A stretch of DNA of 64,000 bases. Origin: Mycobacteroides sp. LB1. GTDB lineage: Bacteria > Actinomycetota > Actinomycetes > Mycobacteriales > Mycobacteriaceae. This document shows, piece after piece, positions 52,052 to 60,908 of this stretch. The position numbers and the translations under genes were made by a program. The stretch lies in contig NZ_JACCFF010000006.1 of NCBI RefSeq assembly GCF_013449725.1, forward strand, positions 62,001 through 126,000, read 5' to 3'. A model generated the notes under the pieces. That model searched no databases and was not told the DNA's origin. It was given only the letters and a program-made list of their open reading frames with translations. Position 1 is the first letter of the stretch. Every line of letters begins with the position of its first letter.

Positions 52052-53251
52052 TCAGCGGGAACCCCAATGCCACGACGGGGCCTTCAGCGCGTCGAGTCCC
52101 ACAATCTTAGTCTCGCCCCAGTCCTTGACGAGTTCGAGCCGCACCGCCGAACCGGCATCGTCGAATCGGTCCTCATCGCCGGCCAGGATCTCGCGCAACG
52201 GTCGCGCGGCAAGATGATCCACCAGAGCGCTGGCGTGGGTGATCACCACCACCTGGGTCTTCGCGGCCGCCGCGCGAATGAGCGTCGCGAGCGGAGCGAT
52301 GAGATCAGGATGCAGCGAGGTTTCCGGCTCGTTGAGCACCATCAACGGCGGCGGTTCGGGGCTCAGCAGCGCGGCAGCCCACAGCAGGAAACGCAGGGTG
52401 CCATCGGACAGCTCCGCGGCACGCAGCGGGCGCAGCATGCCGGACTGCTGCACCTGCAGATCGAAGATCCCTTCGCGGACACCGACCGCCACCGAGGCGC
52501 CGTCGAACGCTGTGGCAACGGCCTTGTCCAGGGTGTCGCTACGGGTTTCGATGATCGTTTGGATGGCAGCCGCCAAGTCGCTACCGTCATTGGAGAGAAC
52601 CGTTGTGCGCGTACCGATCTGAGGTTGGCGCGCAGGCGCGAGCATGTCCACACGAAACCCGTCGTAGAACCTCCAGCCGCGCAGGGTGTCCCGGACCGCA
52701 CCCAATTCGGGGAACCTCCCGGGGAATTCAGAGAGCACGCTGCGGTACGTCGGCAGCGAGCGGCTGAAATCTTCGAATCCGCGACCCGAATCTGCACGCG
52801 CCTCCACCACGGGGCGGGTTCGTCGCACGAGGGTCGCGCTGGGGCGAAGCGATGGCCCGGTGAACACGGCCTCTCGCTTGATCTCCGGATCCCGACCGAA
52901 GGCGGAATCGCTCGGAATCGGCAGGCCGAGGTCTACCAGATAGCCAAAGTCTGTTGATGCATAACCCAGCTCGATCGACACGGGCCGAGTGCGGACCGTG
53001 CCCTGCACTGTGCCGGTGCGGCGCGCTCCCTTGAGATTCTCTGGTCCGGCCCATATCGCCGATTGCAATCCGCCCTGGCGGGCCAGCGAGCCGATGATCT
53101 CGCCGCGGCCACAGTCGGCCAGTAGCTGAAGTGCCCGGTACAGCGAGGACTTTCCGGTGCCGTTCGCGCCGGTGACGACGGTGAGTTGGGCAAGCGGCAG
53201 TACTAGATCACGCAAGGAGCGGTATCCCCGGATGGCCACGGTGGTGAGCAC
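52052..53251 (-). CDS. AAA/RecF-like ATPase
   Basis: P-loop protein of 399 aa of the AAA_21/SMC-like group. Walker A is TVVTGANGTGKSSLYRALQL near residue 30, the ABC-type signature is RAAELSDGTLRFLLWAAAL, and Walker B is PLMVLNEPETSLHPDLIAPL, followed by the switch His in VVVITHASALVDHLA. The central ~150 residues are the insertion that replaces the coiled coil. Such proteins occur alone in many genomes; some serve in defence (OLD-like) but no nuclease or TOPRIM domain is present here. Its ATG lies 59 bases from the end of tex. Confidence 0.85.
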   Translation of the reverse strand: MLTTVAIRGYRSLRDLVLPLAQLTVVTGANGTGKSSLYRALQLLADCGRGEIIGSLARQGGLQSAIWAGPENLKGARRTGTVQGTVRTRPVSIELGYASTDFGYLVDLGLPIPSDSAFGRDPEIKREAVFTGPSLRPSATLVRRTRPVVEARADSGRGFEDFSRSLPTYRSVLSEFPGRFPELGAVRDTLRGWRFYDGFRVDMLAPARQPQIGTRTTVLSNDGSDLAAAIQTIIETRSDTLDKAVATAFDGASVAVGVREGIFDLQVQQSGMLRPLRAAELSDGTLRFLLWAAALLSPEPPPLMVLNEPETSLHPDLIAPLATLIRAAAAKTQVVVITHASALVDHLAARPLREILAGDEDRFDDAGSAVRLELVKDWGETKIVGLDALKAPSWHWGSR

Positions 53252-53310
53252 GGGGCCACGTTAACCAGGGGCACCGACATGTGGCGGGCGGCGCCGAGCC
53301 CCCGACGCGA

Positions 53311-55665
53311 CTACCGTCCGAAGCCCGCGTTGCGTAATGCGTCCGCCATGGACCCTCCCGGCCGGGTCTCTTCGCGCTGGCGGGAATTCTTGCCGCGGTT
53401 CTGGTTTGGCCGACCCTGATTCTTGTTGTCGCGTTGGGGTGCATCGCCGCGGTCGGGACGCTTGCCTTCGGTGCGCTGTGGCTCGTCGTTCAGGCGCAGG
53501 CTCAGACCGATCCGCTGACGCGGAATGTCGACATCGGTGACCTTGACCCGCACCACCTGACCGGACTTGACCACCTCGTGCGGGTCGGACACGAATCGAT
53601 CCGCCATCGCCGAGACGTGTACGAGGCCGTCCTGATGCACGCCGACGTCGACGAAGGCGCCGAAGGCCGCGACATTGGTCACCACACCCTCGAGCACCAT
53701 GCCGACCTTCAGGTCTGTCACCTTTTCGACGCCGGCGGCGAAGGTGGCCGTCGTGAACGCGGGCCGCGGATCCCGTCCCGGCTTCTCCAGCTCGCCGAGA
53801 ATGTCTGTCACGGTGGGAATTCCGAACCGCTCATCGGCGAAGTCGGTGGGCTTCAGTGACCGCAGCGAGCGTTCGTTGCCAATCAGCTCGGCGAGGGTAA
53901 TGCCCGAGCGGTCCAGGATCTTGTGCACCACCGGGTAGGACTCCGGATGCACCCCGGATGCATCGAGCGGATCGTCGCCCTCGCGGATACGCAGGAATCC
54001 GGCGCACTGTTCAAAAGCCTTGGGGCCCAGTCTGGGAACCTTCAGCAGCCCCTTGCGACTGCGGAACGCGCCCACCTTCTCGCGATGCGCGACGATGGAT
54101 TCAGCGAGGGATTCGGTCACCCCGGACACGCGCGCGAGCAGCGGCACCGAGGCTGTGTTCAGGTCGACTCCGACGGCGTTCACCGCATCCTCGACGACCG
54201 CATTCAGGCTGCGGGCGAGTGTCCCGGGGGTGACATCGTGCTGGTACTGCCCGACGCCGATGGACTTGGGCTCGATCTTCACCAACTCGGCCAACGGATC
54301 CTGCAGGCGTCGTGCGATCGACACGGCGCCGCGCAGCGTCACATCGAGGTCGGGCATTTCATGTGCGGCATAGGCGGAGGCGGAGTAGACCGAAGCGCCG
54401 GCTTCACTCACCATCGCCTTCGTTGGAGCCTTGGCGCCCGCCGCTTTGATATCGGCGATGAGTTCGGCTGCCAGGGCATCGGTTTCGCGGGATGCGGTTC
54501 CGTTGCCGACGGCGATCAACTCGACACCGTGGCGGGCGACGAACGCCGCCAGGGTCGCCTTGGCCTCATCCCACTTCTTCTGCGGCTGATGGGGGTAGAC
54601 CGCGCAGGTGTCCACCACCTTGCCGGTGCTGTCCACAACGGCCACCTTGACACCCGTCCGGAAGCCGGGGTCTAGGCCGAGCGTGGCGCGGGTACCTGCG
54701 GGAGCGGCGAGCAGCAGATCCTTGAGGTTGCGGGCGAAGACCGCGACGGCCTCTTCCTCGGCCCGTTGACGCAGCTTCAAGCGGGCGTCGACGGAAGCGG
54801 AGAACATGAGCTTGGCGCGCCAGGCGACGCGAACGGTACCGGCCAGCCACGTTGTCGCCGGGGTCTTCGCGGTGAGATTGACCCCGAGCGATTGCGCGAC
54901 CATGGCCTCATACGGCGCGTCGTCGCCGCCATCGAAATTGAGGGCAAGGACCTGCTCCTTCTCACCGCGCATGACGGCGAGAACGCGGTGCGAGGGCATG
55001 GTCTCCAGCGATTCGGAGAACTCGAAGTAGTCACGATACTTCTGTGCTGCATCGGTTTTCGCCGACTCCTCGGACCAGGGTGCGGTCCGCAGGGCGCCCT
55101 CCGACCAGAATTTGGTGCGAGTGGTACCGACGAGCTCGGCATCCTCTGCCGCGCGCTCGATGAGGATGTGGCGGGCTCCGTCGAGTGCGGCCGTGGTGTC
55201 GGCGACGTTCTCGGTGAGGAACTCGGCGGCCACCTCATCGGGCACCAGGCTTGGGTCCGCCAGCAGCCGATCGGCCAGTGGGGTGAGCCCGGCCTCGCGA
55301 GCGATCTGTGCCTTGGTGCGTCGCTTGGGCTTGTACGGCAGATAGATGTCCTCGACGCGCGCCTTGGTATCGGCCGACAGCAGCGCCGCCTTGAGATCGT
55401 CGGTGAGCTTGCCCTGTTCCTCGATGGAGGCCAGGACCGTGGCGCGACGGTCGTCGAGTTCCCGCAGGTACCGCAGCCGTTCCTCCAGATCGCGCAGCTG
55501 GCCGTCGTCCAGGCTGCCGGTGACCTCCTTGCGGTAACGCGCGATGAACGGGACCGTCGAGCCCTCGTCGAGCAGCCGCACGGCGGCCGCCACCTGGGCT
55601 TCGGCGACAGCAAGTTCCGCAGCTAGGCGGGCATTTACAGATTTCACGGTCACGCTCTGAGTCAC
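53311..55665 (-). CDS. tex: Tex-family S1 RNA-binding transcription accessory protein
   Basis: Nucleic-acid-binding protein of 784 aa, usual length for Tex. The N-terminal helical region contains VPFIARYRKEVTGSLDDGQL. The YqgF/RNase H-like core has LGLDPGFRTGVKVAVVDSTG and LIAVGNGTASRETDALA. Helix-hairpin-helix segments include LLARVSGVTESLAESIVAHR. The S1 domain near residue 640 is MVLEGVVTNVAAFGAFVDVG then HVSAMADRFVSDP. The C-terminal tail is Arg/Asn/Gly-rich. Tex acts in transcription/RNA surveillance. ATG 55665 is well placed. Confidence 0.96.
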   Translation of the reverse strand: MTQSVTVKSVNARLAAELAVAEAQVAAAVRLLDEGSTVPFIARYRKEVTGSLDDGQLRDLEERLRYLRELDDRRATVLASIEEQGKLTDDLKAALLSADTKARVEDIYLPYKPKRRTKAQIAREAGLTPLADRLLADPSLVPDEVAAEFLTENVADTTAALDGARHILIERAAEDAELVGTTRTKFWSEGALRTAPWSEESAKTDAAQKYRDYFEFSESLETMPSHRVLAVMRGEKEQVLALNFDGGDDAPYEAMVAQSLGVNLTAKTPATTWLAGTVRVAWRAKLMFSASVDARLKLRQRAEEEAVAVFARNLKDLLLAAPAGTRATLGLDPGFRTGVKVAVVDSTGKVVDTCAVYPHQPQKKWDEAKATLAAFVARHGVELIAVGNGTASRETDALAAELIADIKAAGAKAPTKAMVSEAGASVYSASAYAAHEMPDLDVTLRGAVSIARRLQDPLAELVKIEPKSIGVGQYQHDVTPGTLARSLNAVVEDAVNAVGVDLNTASVPLLARVSGVTESLAESIVAHREKVGAFRSRKGLLKVPRLGPKAFEQCAGFLRIREGDDPLDASGVHPESYPVVHKILDRSGITLAELIGNERSLRSLKPTDFADERFGIPTVTDILGELEKPGRDPRPAFTTATFAAGVEKVTDLKVGMVLEGVVTNVAAFGAFVDVGVHQDGLVHVSAMADRFVSDPHEVVKSGQVVRVKVTDVDIPRQRIGLSLRLNDEPQRTEGKRPDRGDAPQRDNKNQGRPNQNRGKNSRQREETRPGGSMADALRNAGFGR

Positions 55666-55719
55666 GCGCAGGGACCCTACCGAATACGGACGACAGAACG
55701 CGGCAGCGGATGGCGTGAG

Positions 55720-56172
55720 TCAGGTCAGTACGAGGCGGAAGGTATGCATGCCGTCGTCGATACCGAAGTGCTCCCAGCCCTGCTCGGTGAAGAATCCGAA
55801 GGCCGCAGGGTTCGACGGATGGACGTAGGCCACCCACCGCGATACCGGGGGATGGCCGCGCCAGGTCAAGACTGCGCGCAGCGCCAGGCTGCCCACACCC
55901 GACCGGCGCAATGAGCGCGGCACCGCGATATCGGACACGGTGTGCTCGATTGGGCCCCAGACACATCCCACCAGAGCGACCGGTTCGCTCTCCCGAATGA
56001 CGACCAGCTCAGCGCTGCCGGGGTCGGTGAGGACGTGCTCTAACCATTCGTCATCCAGCGGGCCGAGTTCCTGATCGAGCACGGGGTCCCGGAACCACTC
56101 CTGTACCCAATCCCAGTCATCACGGCAGAAGCGGCGTACGAGGAGCACCCCACCGGTTCTACCGGAGAGCAC
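55720..56172 (-). CDS. GNAT-family N-acetyltransferase
   Basis: Acyl-CoA transferase of 150 aa. The acetyl-CoA-binding motif is ISDIAVPRSLRRSGVGSLAL-like (here VSDIAVPRSLRRSGVGSLAL), with R-R-S-G-V-G matching the GNAT Q/R-x-x-G-x-G/A loop. FGFFTEQGWEHFG gives the usual C-terminal beta-bulge. The N-terminal LLVRRFCRDDWDWVQEWFRD is typical of GNAT domains acting on small substrates. The GTG start at 56172 is uncertain; the first ten residues may be over-extended. It lies 54 bases upstream of tex on the same strand. The substrate is unknown. Confidence 0.85.
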   Translation of the reverse strand: MLSGRTGGVLLVRRFCRDDWDWVQEWFRDPVLDQELGPLDDEWLEHVLTDPGSAELVVIRESEPVALVGCVWGPIEHTVSDIAVPRSLRRSGVGSLALRAVLTWRGHPPVSRWVAYVHPSNPAAFGFFTEQGWEHFGIDDGMHTFRLVLT

Positions 56173-56301
56173 GGTTCACCGGTAACAGGTGTCTTGGATC
56201 GCCCCGGTCTCGTCGAGTATCTGTTTGATCAGCAGTAAGTAGGTGGCTTGCTGACTGTCATGATCTGCTTGCAGTCTGGGTGATTCCCGGGTCGTGCTAC
56301 A

Positions 56302-57204
56302 TCAGTGGTTTCGGTCTTGCTCCAGCACGGCTGCCGTGAATCGGTAGAGGGAGAGCAGCGAAACAAATCCGAACATGAACAGGATGACGCTGCCGGTGGT
56401 TTGGTTTACCGGGTTGAGGAACAGTCCGACGGCGTATGCCCCGATGACCACGATGGGTGCGGCGTCTACCCAGCTGAGCGGACGCTGTTCCGACCGCGCG
56501 AGGGCATCCTTGCCCAGGATGGGCAGGAGCACGAAGGAGATGATGAGGGTGATCAGGAAACCCCAGATTGCCCAGCCGATCGGCAGTGCCGGATCTCCGA
56601 AGAACGAGTCCTCGGGGGCTAGGGCCTTGGACTTGCCGACCCATTCATAGATGCCGAACTTCGTGCAAAAGCCGTCGGCTGTGAAGGCGATCCAGGCGTG
56701 CAGCGTGCCGTAGAGCACGCAGTGCCACACGACCTGCCACGGACGCAGTGTGCGGGGGTCCACCACGATCTTCCCGTCGAGTATCACGTTGATGATCACG
56801 TAGACCGGCCACAGCAACGCGACCATTCCGATGGGAACCAGTAGGGGAACACTGCCGATATGCGGGCCCATCATCGGTATGTCGCCGTAGCGCAGATCTC
56901 CCCAAATGAACCCGCCGAAACTGATGTTTGCCTGCTCGAATGCCCACTCGACAACAGACGCGATGACGAAATATGCCAAGGCGAGTTTGACGCCCAGGTG
57001 TTTGAGCATGTGCCCGAAGACCGCCACCACCAGTGCCAATGTGGTGATCGTCTGCGCGATGACAGGTAGACCCGCGCCGCCGGTCGAAATGCCCGACCAC
57101 AGCGTCATGACGACCCACACCACGCAGGCGACGCCGAGGGCGATGTCGAGGGGAGTCGTTCGTCGCGCGTCATTACTTGTGCGGTCGTCGGTGCTCGTGC
57201 TCAT
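56302..57204 (-). CDS. Polytopic membrane protein, possibly CruF/DUF422-like
   Basis: Membrane protein of 300 aa with seven or eight hydrophobic helices. The central stretch LAYFVIASVVEWAFEQANIS then GGFIWGDLRYGDIPMMGPHI and VPLLVPIGMVALLWPVYVII recalls the carotenoid 1',2'-hydratase (CruF/DUF422) layout, where a Glu in the membrane and a G-x-Y-x-Y/D segment are conserved. The similarity is weak and by eye. It is divergent from a TetR gene with overlapping palindromes between them, so it is likely an inducible lipid- or isoprenoid-related enzyme. Confidence 0.55.
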   Translation of the reverse strand: MSTSTDDRTSNDARRTTPLDIALGVACVVWVVMTLWSGISTGGAGLPVIAQTITTLALVVAVFGHMLKHLGVKLALAYFVIASVVEWAFEQANISFGGFIWGDLRYGDIPMMGPHIGSVPLLVPIGMVALLWPVYVIINVILDGKIVVDPRTLRPWQVVWHCVLYGTLHAWIAFTADGFCTKFGIYEWVGKSKALAPEDSFFGDPALPIGWAIWGFLITLIISFVLLPILGKDALARSEQRPLSWVDAAPIVVIGAYAVGLFLNPVNQTTGSVILFMFGFVSLLSLYRFTAAVLEQDRNH

Positions 57205-57243
57205 CCGCCACAGTCCTTTCGGTGATCCGATGGGGTTTCGTGA

Positions 57244-57269
57244 CTAGAAAAATATTCTAGAACAATTCT
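57244..57269. promoter_or_regulatory. Overlapping palindromes, TetR operator
   Basis: CTAGAA-AAATA-TTCTAG (57244-57260) is a perfect dyad, and AGAA-CAA-TTCT (57259-57269) is a second that shares its last bases. The core TAGAAC-N-ATTCT resembles the KstR-type TAGAAC/GTTCTA half-sites. It sits 40 bases from the membrane-protein start and 31 from the TetR start. Confidence 0.7.
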
Positions 57270-57299
57270 CCAGTCAAGAGGCGGGACAGTATTGTCTTG

Positions 57300-57896
57300 G
57301 TGGTGTCCACTGCCTCGAATGCCGGCGTAGCGCGCCGGCGCGCGATCCTTGATTCGGCGCTGACGAGCTTTCTGAAGAATGGGGTGGCGGGCACCACAAT
57401 CGAGGCCCTGCACCGTGAGTCCGGGGCCAGTGTGGGCAGCATCTACCACTTCTTCGGAAGCAAAGAGCGTGTGGCCGCCGAGCTGTACCTCGAAACGTTG
57501 CGGGATTACTACAACGCCTATCTTGCTGTGCTGCAGGGAAATTCGAGTGCTCGCCGCGGGATCGAAGGCACCGTTCGCTTTCACCTGGAGTGGGTTGCCG
57601 CGAACGAATTGCGGGCCCGTTTTCTCTTTCACTGCAGGGAGTTCGAAGTCATCGAGGAGTCGCGATCGGCGATCGCCGCGCTGAATGAGGATTTCTACGG
57701 CAAGGCGAGTGCGTGGTTACAACCGCACGTCGAGAAGCGTCGTATCAAGCCCCTGCCGCCCAGGTTGTGCCAGTCGTTATGGATGGGGCCCTGTGTGGAA
57801 TATGCCCGGCTGTGGCTGGCACGTTCGGCCGATTTTGACGTTCTTTCCGCGGCTCCGGTTCTGGGGCAAGCGGCCTGGGATGCCGTGAAGGCGTAA
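57300..57896 (+). CDS. TetR-family transcriptional regulator
   Basis: Regulator of about 198 aa. The HTH is AILDSALTSFLKNGVAGTTI then EALHRESGASVGSIYHFFGS. The effector domain carries FHLEWVAANELRARFLFHC. The start is one of several adjacent codons (TTG 57297, GTG 57300, GTG 57303); GTG 57300 is used here. It is divergent from the CruF-like membrane protein and convergent with the ferredoxin-reductase gene. The overlapping dyads upstream indicate autoregulation. Confidence 0.9.
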   Translation: MVSTASNAGVARRRAILDSALTSFLKNGVAGTTIEALHRESGASVGSIYHFFGSKERVAAELYLETLRDYYNAYLAVLQGNSSARRGIEGTVRFHLEWVAANELRARFLFHCREFEVIEESRSAIAALNEDFYGKASAWLQPHVEKRRIKPLPPRLCQSLWMGPCVEYARLWLARSADFDVLSAAPVLGQAAWDAVKA

Positions 57897-57941
57897 TCAG
57901 TACTGGCGTTTGAACGGCGGATGCCAGGCAGTGGAGTTCTG

Positions 57942-59003
57942 TCAGCGGTCGAAGGCGATGCTGAGTTGATCCGATTGCGGCAACGACTGGCACGCGAGGC
58001 GCACGCCGTGGCTGATCTCATGGTCATCGAGGGCGTCATTGACCTGCATCGTCACCTCGCCCGCTCGGAGGGTGTACGAGCAGCCTCCGCAGTTGCCCTC
58101 GCGGCATACATAGGGCGCGTCGATGCCCAAGCCCAGGAGTACGTCGAGGAGGATCTGCGATTTCGGCCAGCAGATCTGGTGGGTGTTCCCATCGATTTCC
58201 ACTGTGGCGCTTACCGCGTCCGGATCGGCCGGTACGGCCGCAGGCTCCGGTGCGGCGGCGAAGGCGTCGGTGGTCAGCGACACGAAGATCTCGCGATGGA
58301 TGTCCTCGCGCGCCAGGCCGATACCGCACAGCGCGGCCGCTGCCACGTCCATGAAGGCGGCTGGGCCGCACAGGTACGCGGCCGTGGCGGTGCTGTCGGC
58401 TGGCAAGAGTGCGCGCAGCCCGTCGGCGGTCGGCAACCCGGATTCGGCCTCAATCCAGTGCAAGACGGTCAGCCTGCGTCCGTGTTCTGACTGCAGTGCT
58501 GCAAGTTCGGCATCAAAGATCACCGAGTCGCGGTCTCGGTTCGCGTATACGAGGACGGCGTCCTGAGTGGACTCGGGCAGCACCGTGCGGATCATGGACA
58601 TGATCGGCGTGATGCCGCTGCCGGCCGCCACGAACACCGGAACCGCTGTGGTATCGCGCATGGTGAATGTTCCTGCAGGGCGCAGTGATTCGAGTACCAT
58701 TCCGGCTCGGGCGTTGTCGCAGAGCCAGTTCGAGGCCCGGCCGCCGGCGGTTCGTTTGACGGTGACCTTCAGGTGTTCATCGATGCTTGGTGCGCTCGAT
58801 AGTGAATAGCACCGGGACACCGCATCGGTATCCGTGCCAGCCGGCACGCGCAGGGTCAGGAACTGCCCAGGCTTGTAGGCGAAGTCTGCTTGGGCATCGG
58901 GCGGTGCGGCGAACACGATCGAGACCGCATCGGGCGTCTCGGCGATGACTTCGAGCACCTCCAGCGCGTAAGCGCCGGGTGCGGTGGCCGTGTGCGTCGG
59001 CAT
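57942..59003 (-). CDS. Flavodoxin/ferredoxin reductase with plant-type 2Fe-2S domain (KshB/Hmp-like)
   Basis: Electron-transfer protein of 353 aa, close in length and layout to KshB (Rv3571). The FAD domain carries RCYSLSSAPSIDEHLKVTVK, and the NAD domain has VPVFVAAGSGITPIMSMI and TAAYLCGPAAFMDVAAAAL. The C-terminal plant-type ferredoxin domain has the ligands in CREGNCGGCSYTL and a final Cys in VRLACQSLP. It would pass electrons from NAD(P)H to an oxygenase. The start at 59003 has GGAAGGAA upstream. It is divergent from the SDR-diiron-BVMO operon and is the likely electron donor of that diiron protein. Confidence 0.93.
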   Translation of the reverse strand: MPTHTATAPGAYALEVLEVIAETPDAVSIVFAAPPDAQADFAYKPGQFLTLRVPAGTDTDAVSRCYSLSSAPSIDEHLKVTVKRTAGGRASNWLCDNARAGMVLESLRPAGTFTMRDTTAVPVFVAAGSGITPIMSMIRTVLPESTQDAVLVYANRDRDSVIFDAELAALQSEHGRRLTVLHWIEAESGLPTADGLRALLPADSTATAAYLCGPAAFMDVAAAALCGIGLAREDIHREIFVSLTTDAFAAAPEPAAVPADPDAVSATVEIDGNTHQICWPKSQILLDVLLGLGIDAPYVCREGNCGGCSYTLRAGEVTMQVNDALDDHEISHGVRLACQSLPQSDQLSIAFDR

Positions 59004-59045
59004 ACGAGTTCCTTCCGGAGTGGTCAACACCTCATTGTCATCATC

Positions 59046-59086
59046 AACTGTGCCGTTGACAAATGGCACAGTTGGTGATGTTGTAT
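59046..59086. promoter_or_regulatory. 9-bp dyad over a -35 box, promoter of the oxygenase operon
   Basis: AACTGTGCC (59046-59054) and GGCACAGTT (59065-59073) form a perfect 9-bp inverted repeat with a 10-base spacer. The spacer contains a consensus -35, TTGACA (59056-59061). A -10-like TTGTAT lies at 59081-59086. Transcription would start near 59093, the ATG of the SDR gene, so the message may be leaderless. The dyad covers the -35 and also faces the divergent reductase. MerR-type regulators bind such spaced dyads, and a MerR gene ends this operon. Confidence 0.65.
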
Positions 59087-59092
59087 TCCGCC

Positions 59093-59941
59093 ATGGGGCT
59101 TCTTGACGTCTTCAGACGCCAGCCGATTTCGGTAGATGCAAAAGCGGTAGTCACCGGTGCTGGCAGCGGTATCGGGCGCGCTTTTGCCCTCGAATTGGCC
59201 CGGCGCGGTGGCCACGTGGTCTGTGCGGATATCAACGCCGAGCGGGCCGCGGAGACCGCGGCTCTGGTGGACCGGCTTTCCACAGGCCGTGCTCATGCCG
59301 TTGCCTGCGATGTTGCTTCACGGAGCCAGGTGGAGGCGCTGGCATTCGAGGCACAGGAGGTCTTCTCCGGACCGCCCACCTTGGTGATCAACAACGCGGG
59401 CGTCGGGATCGGCGGCAAACCGGTCGGGGAGATCGGTCTGGACGACTGGAACTGGGCGCTTGGCATCAACCTGTGGGGCGTCATCCACGGATGCGAGCTG
59501 TTCGCGCCGTTGCTCCGCGCCGGCGGGCGCGGCGGGATCATCAACGTCGCCTCCGCGGCTGGGTTCGCCGCGGCACCGGCGATGGGCGCGTACAACGTGT
59601 CGAAGGCAGGCGTCATGTCGCTGTCGGAAACCCTGGCCGCCGAACTGAGCGGCACGGGGATCAACGTGACCGTGCTGTGCCCCACCGTCGTCAAAACGAA
59701 TGTCTTCAAGGATGGGCGCCTCACCGGGGCGGCCACATCGGGCCTGCTCGACCGGATCATCGAGCTAACCGGCTTCTCCCCGGAGAAGGTCGCCGCCCGC
59801 ACCCTCGATGCCCATGACCGCGGCCGTCTGTATGTGCTGCCGCAATTCGACGCCAACGTCATCTGGCACCTCAAACGGCACTTTCCCACCCTGTACACGC
59901 GGGGAGCCGGCCTGCTGGGCCGGCTCCTGCCCACCGACTGA
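59093..59941 (+). CDS. Short-chain dehydrogenase/reductase
   Basis: SDR of 282 aa. The cofactor loop is AVVTGAGSGIGRAFALELAR with Asp in VVCADINAERAAET (NAD preference). NAG is in TLVINNAGVGIGGKPV; Ser and Tyr-x-x-x-Lys are in NVASAAGFAAAPAMGAYNVS-K. ATG 59093 (MGLLDVFRRQPISVD) is chosen because the upstream ATG at 59063 lies inside the promoter dyad. It heads the SDR-diiron-BVMO-MerR run and probably oxidises the alcohol product of the oxygenase. The C-terminus (WHLKRHFPTLYTRGAGLLG) is amphipathic. Confidence 0.92.
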   Translation: MGLLDVFRRQPISVDAKAVVTGAGSGIGRAFALELARRGGHVVCADINAERAAETAALVDRLSTGRAHAVACDVASRSQVEALAFEAQEVFSGPPTLVINNAGVGIGGKPVGEIGLDDWNWALGINLWGVIHGCELFAPLLRAGGRGGIINVASAAGFAAAPAMGAYNVSKAGVMSLSETLAAELSGTGINVTVLCPTVVKTNVFKDGRLTGAATSGLLDRIIELTGFSPEKVAARTLDAHDRGRLYVLPQFDANVIWHLKRHFPTLYTRGAGLLGRLLPTD

Positions 59942-59976
59942 ACTTCTCACTACCTCGCTGAAAGGGAAAACATTCC

Positions 59977-60897
59977 ATGGCAATGGATCTCGACAACATG
60001 CTGCAGATGATCAAGGACAAGCAGTGGGCACTTGCTGATATCGACTGGGAGGCACCTGGCGCCGAGCTGATCGAGCCTGAGCTGCATGCGAAGCTCAAGC
60101 CGTTCATCGCGGACCTGATGTGGATCGAGAATGTCGGGGCACGCGGATTCGCGGCACTGGCCAAGAAGGCGCCGACCCCGACCCTGAAGAGCATCTACGA
60201 GCACTTCCATGCCGAGGAACAGAAGCACGCCAACGCAGAGCTTGCGCTGATGCGCCGGTGGGGGATGCTCGAGAACGACGAGATCCCTTCCCCGAGTATC
60301 AATGTGCAGCTGGTGATCAACTTTCTCGACAAGTACTCCGACGGGATGTCGCTGTCCTTTCTCGGCACGGTGATCCCGATGCTGGAGGTCGCCCTTGACG
60401 GAGCCCTCATCAAATTCATTACCGACGAGGTCAAGGACCCGATCGCGCAGGAAGCATTCAAGCGGATCAACTCTGACGAATCTCGCCATCTTGCAGTGGA
60501 TTTCGAGGTCATGGATATCCTGGGCCACTCCAAGATGCGCAAGTTGCTCACTGAGCTCGTCGGCGGCTGGCTCAAGCCCAGCCTGCTGATCGGCTTGCTG
60601 AGCTATGTGCCGCTGCTCAATAAGATGCGCGACAACATCGTGGCCATGGGTGTCGACGAGGAGCGCCTCTACGGTGCGATGAAACGCTTCAAGAGTGTCG
60701 GTGAGCGCAGCGAATACGTCCGGCGGCTGCCGATGTACCGGTTGATCTCCTGGCATGCGATGAAGGTGATCAACCGCAAGTCGAAATACCACTGGATAGC
60801 GGACTCGCTGGTCAAGATCACCGGCGTCATCCCGATGCGACTGGTGGAGCGCACCCCCACCTGGTCCCAGGAACTCACCTACGAACCCGTCGCGTGA
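59977..60897 (+). CDS. Ferritin-like diiron protein (probable oxygenase)
   Basis: All-helical protein of 306 aa. Iron ligands are in E-x-x-H motifs: SIYEHFHAEEQKHANAELAL (about residue 75) and RINSDESRHLAVDFEVMDI (about 165), with extra acidic residues in DLMWIENVGARGF and VIPMLEVALDGALIKF. This resembles actinobacterial ferritin-like oxidases near AurF/desaturase families. The surrounding SDR, BVMO and 2Fe-2S reductase suggest hydroxylation of a lipophilic substrate. AAAGGGAA lies upstream of the ATG. The GTGA overlap with the next gene indicates coupling. The exact family is not certain. Confidence 0.8.
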   Translation: MAMDLDNMLQMIKDKQWALADIDWEAPGAELIEPELHAKLKPFIADLMWIENVGARGFAALAKKAPTPTLKSIYEHFHAEEQKHANAELALMRRWGMLENDEIPSPSINVQLVINFLDKYSDGMSLSFLGTVIPMLEVALDGALIKFITDEVKDPIAQEAFKRINSDESRHLAVDFEVMDILGHSKMRKLLTELVGGWLKPSLLIGLLSYVPLLNKMRDNIVAMGVDEERLYGAMKRFKSVGERSEYVRRLPMYRLISWHAMKVINRKSKYHWIADSLVKITGVIPMRLVERTPTWSQELTYEPVA

Positions 60898-60908
60898 AAG
60901 CAGCCAGC

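Noticed and set aside
52052..53251. AAA ATPase as a phage-defence (OLD/Septu-like) gene
   Set aside because: No nuclease, TOPRIM or HNH partner is adjacent, and it sits next to tex in ordinary sequence; a plain RecF-like ATPase is the safer call.
59063..59092. ATG 59063 as the SDR start
   Set aside because: It lies inside the 9-bp dyad and downstream of the -35 box by only a few bases, so it would be upstream of the expected transcript start.
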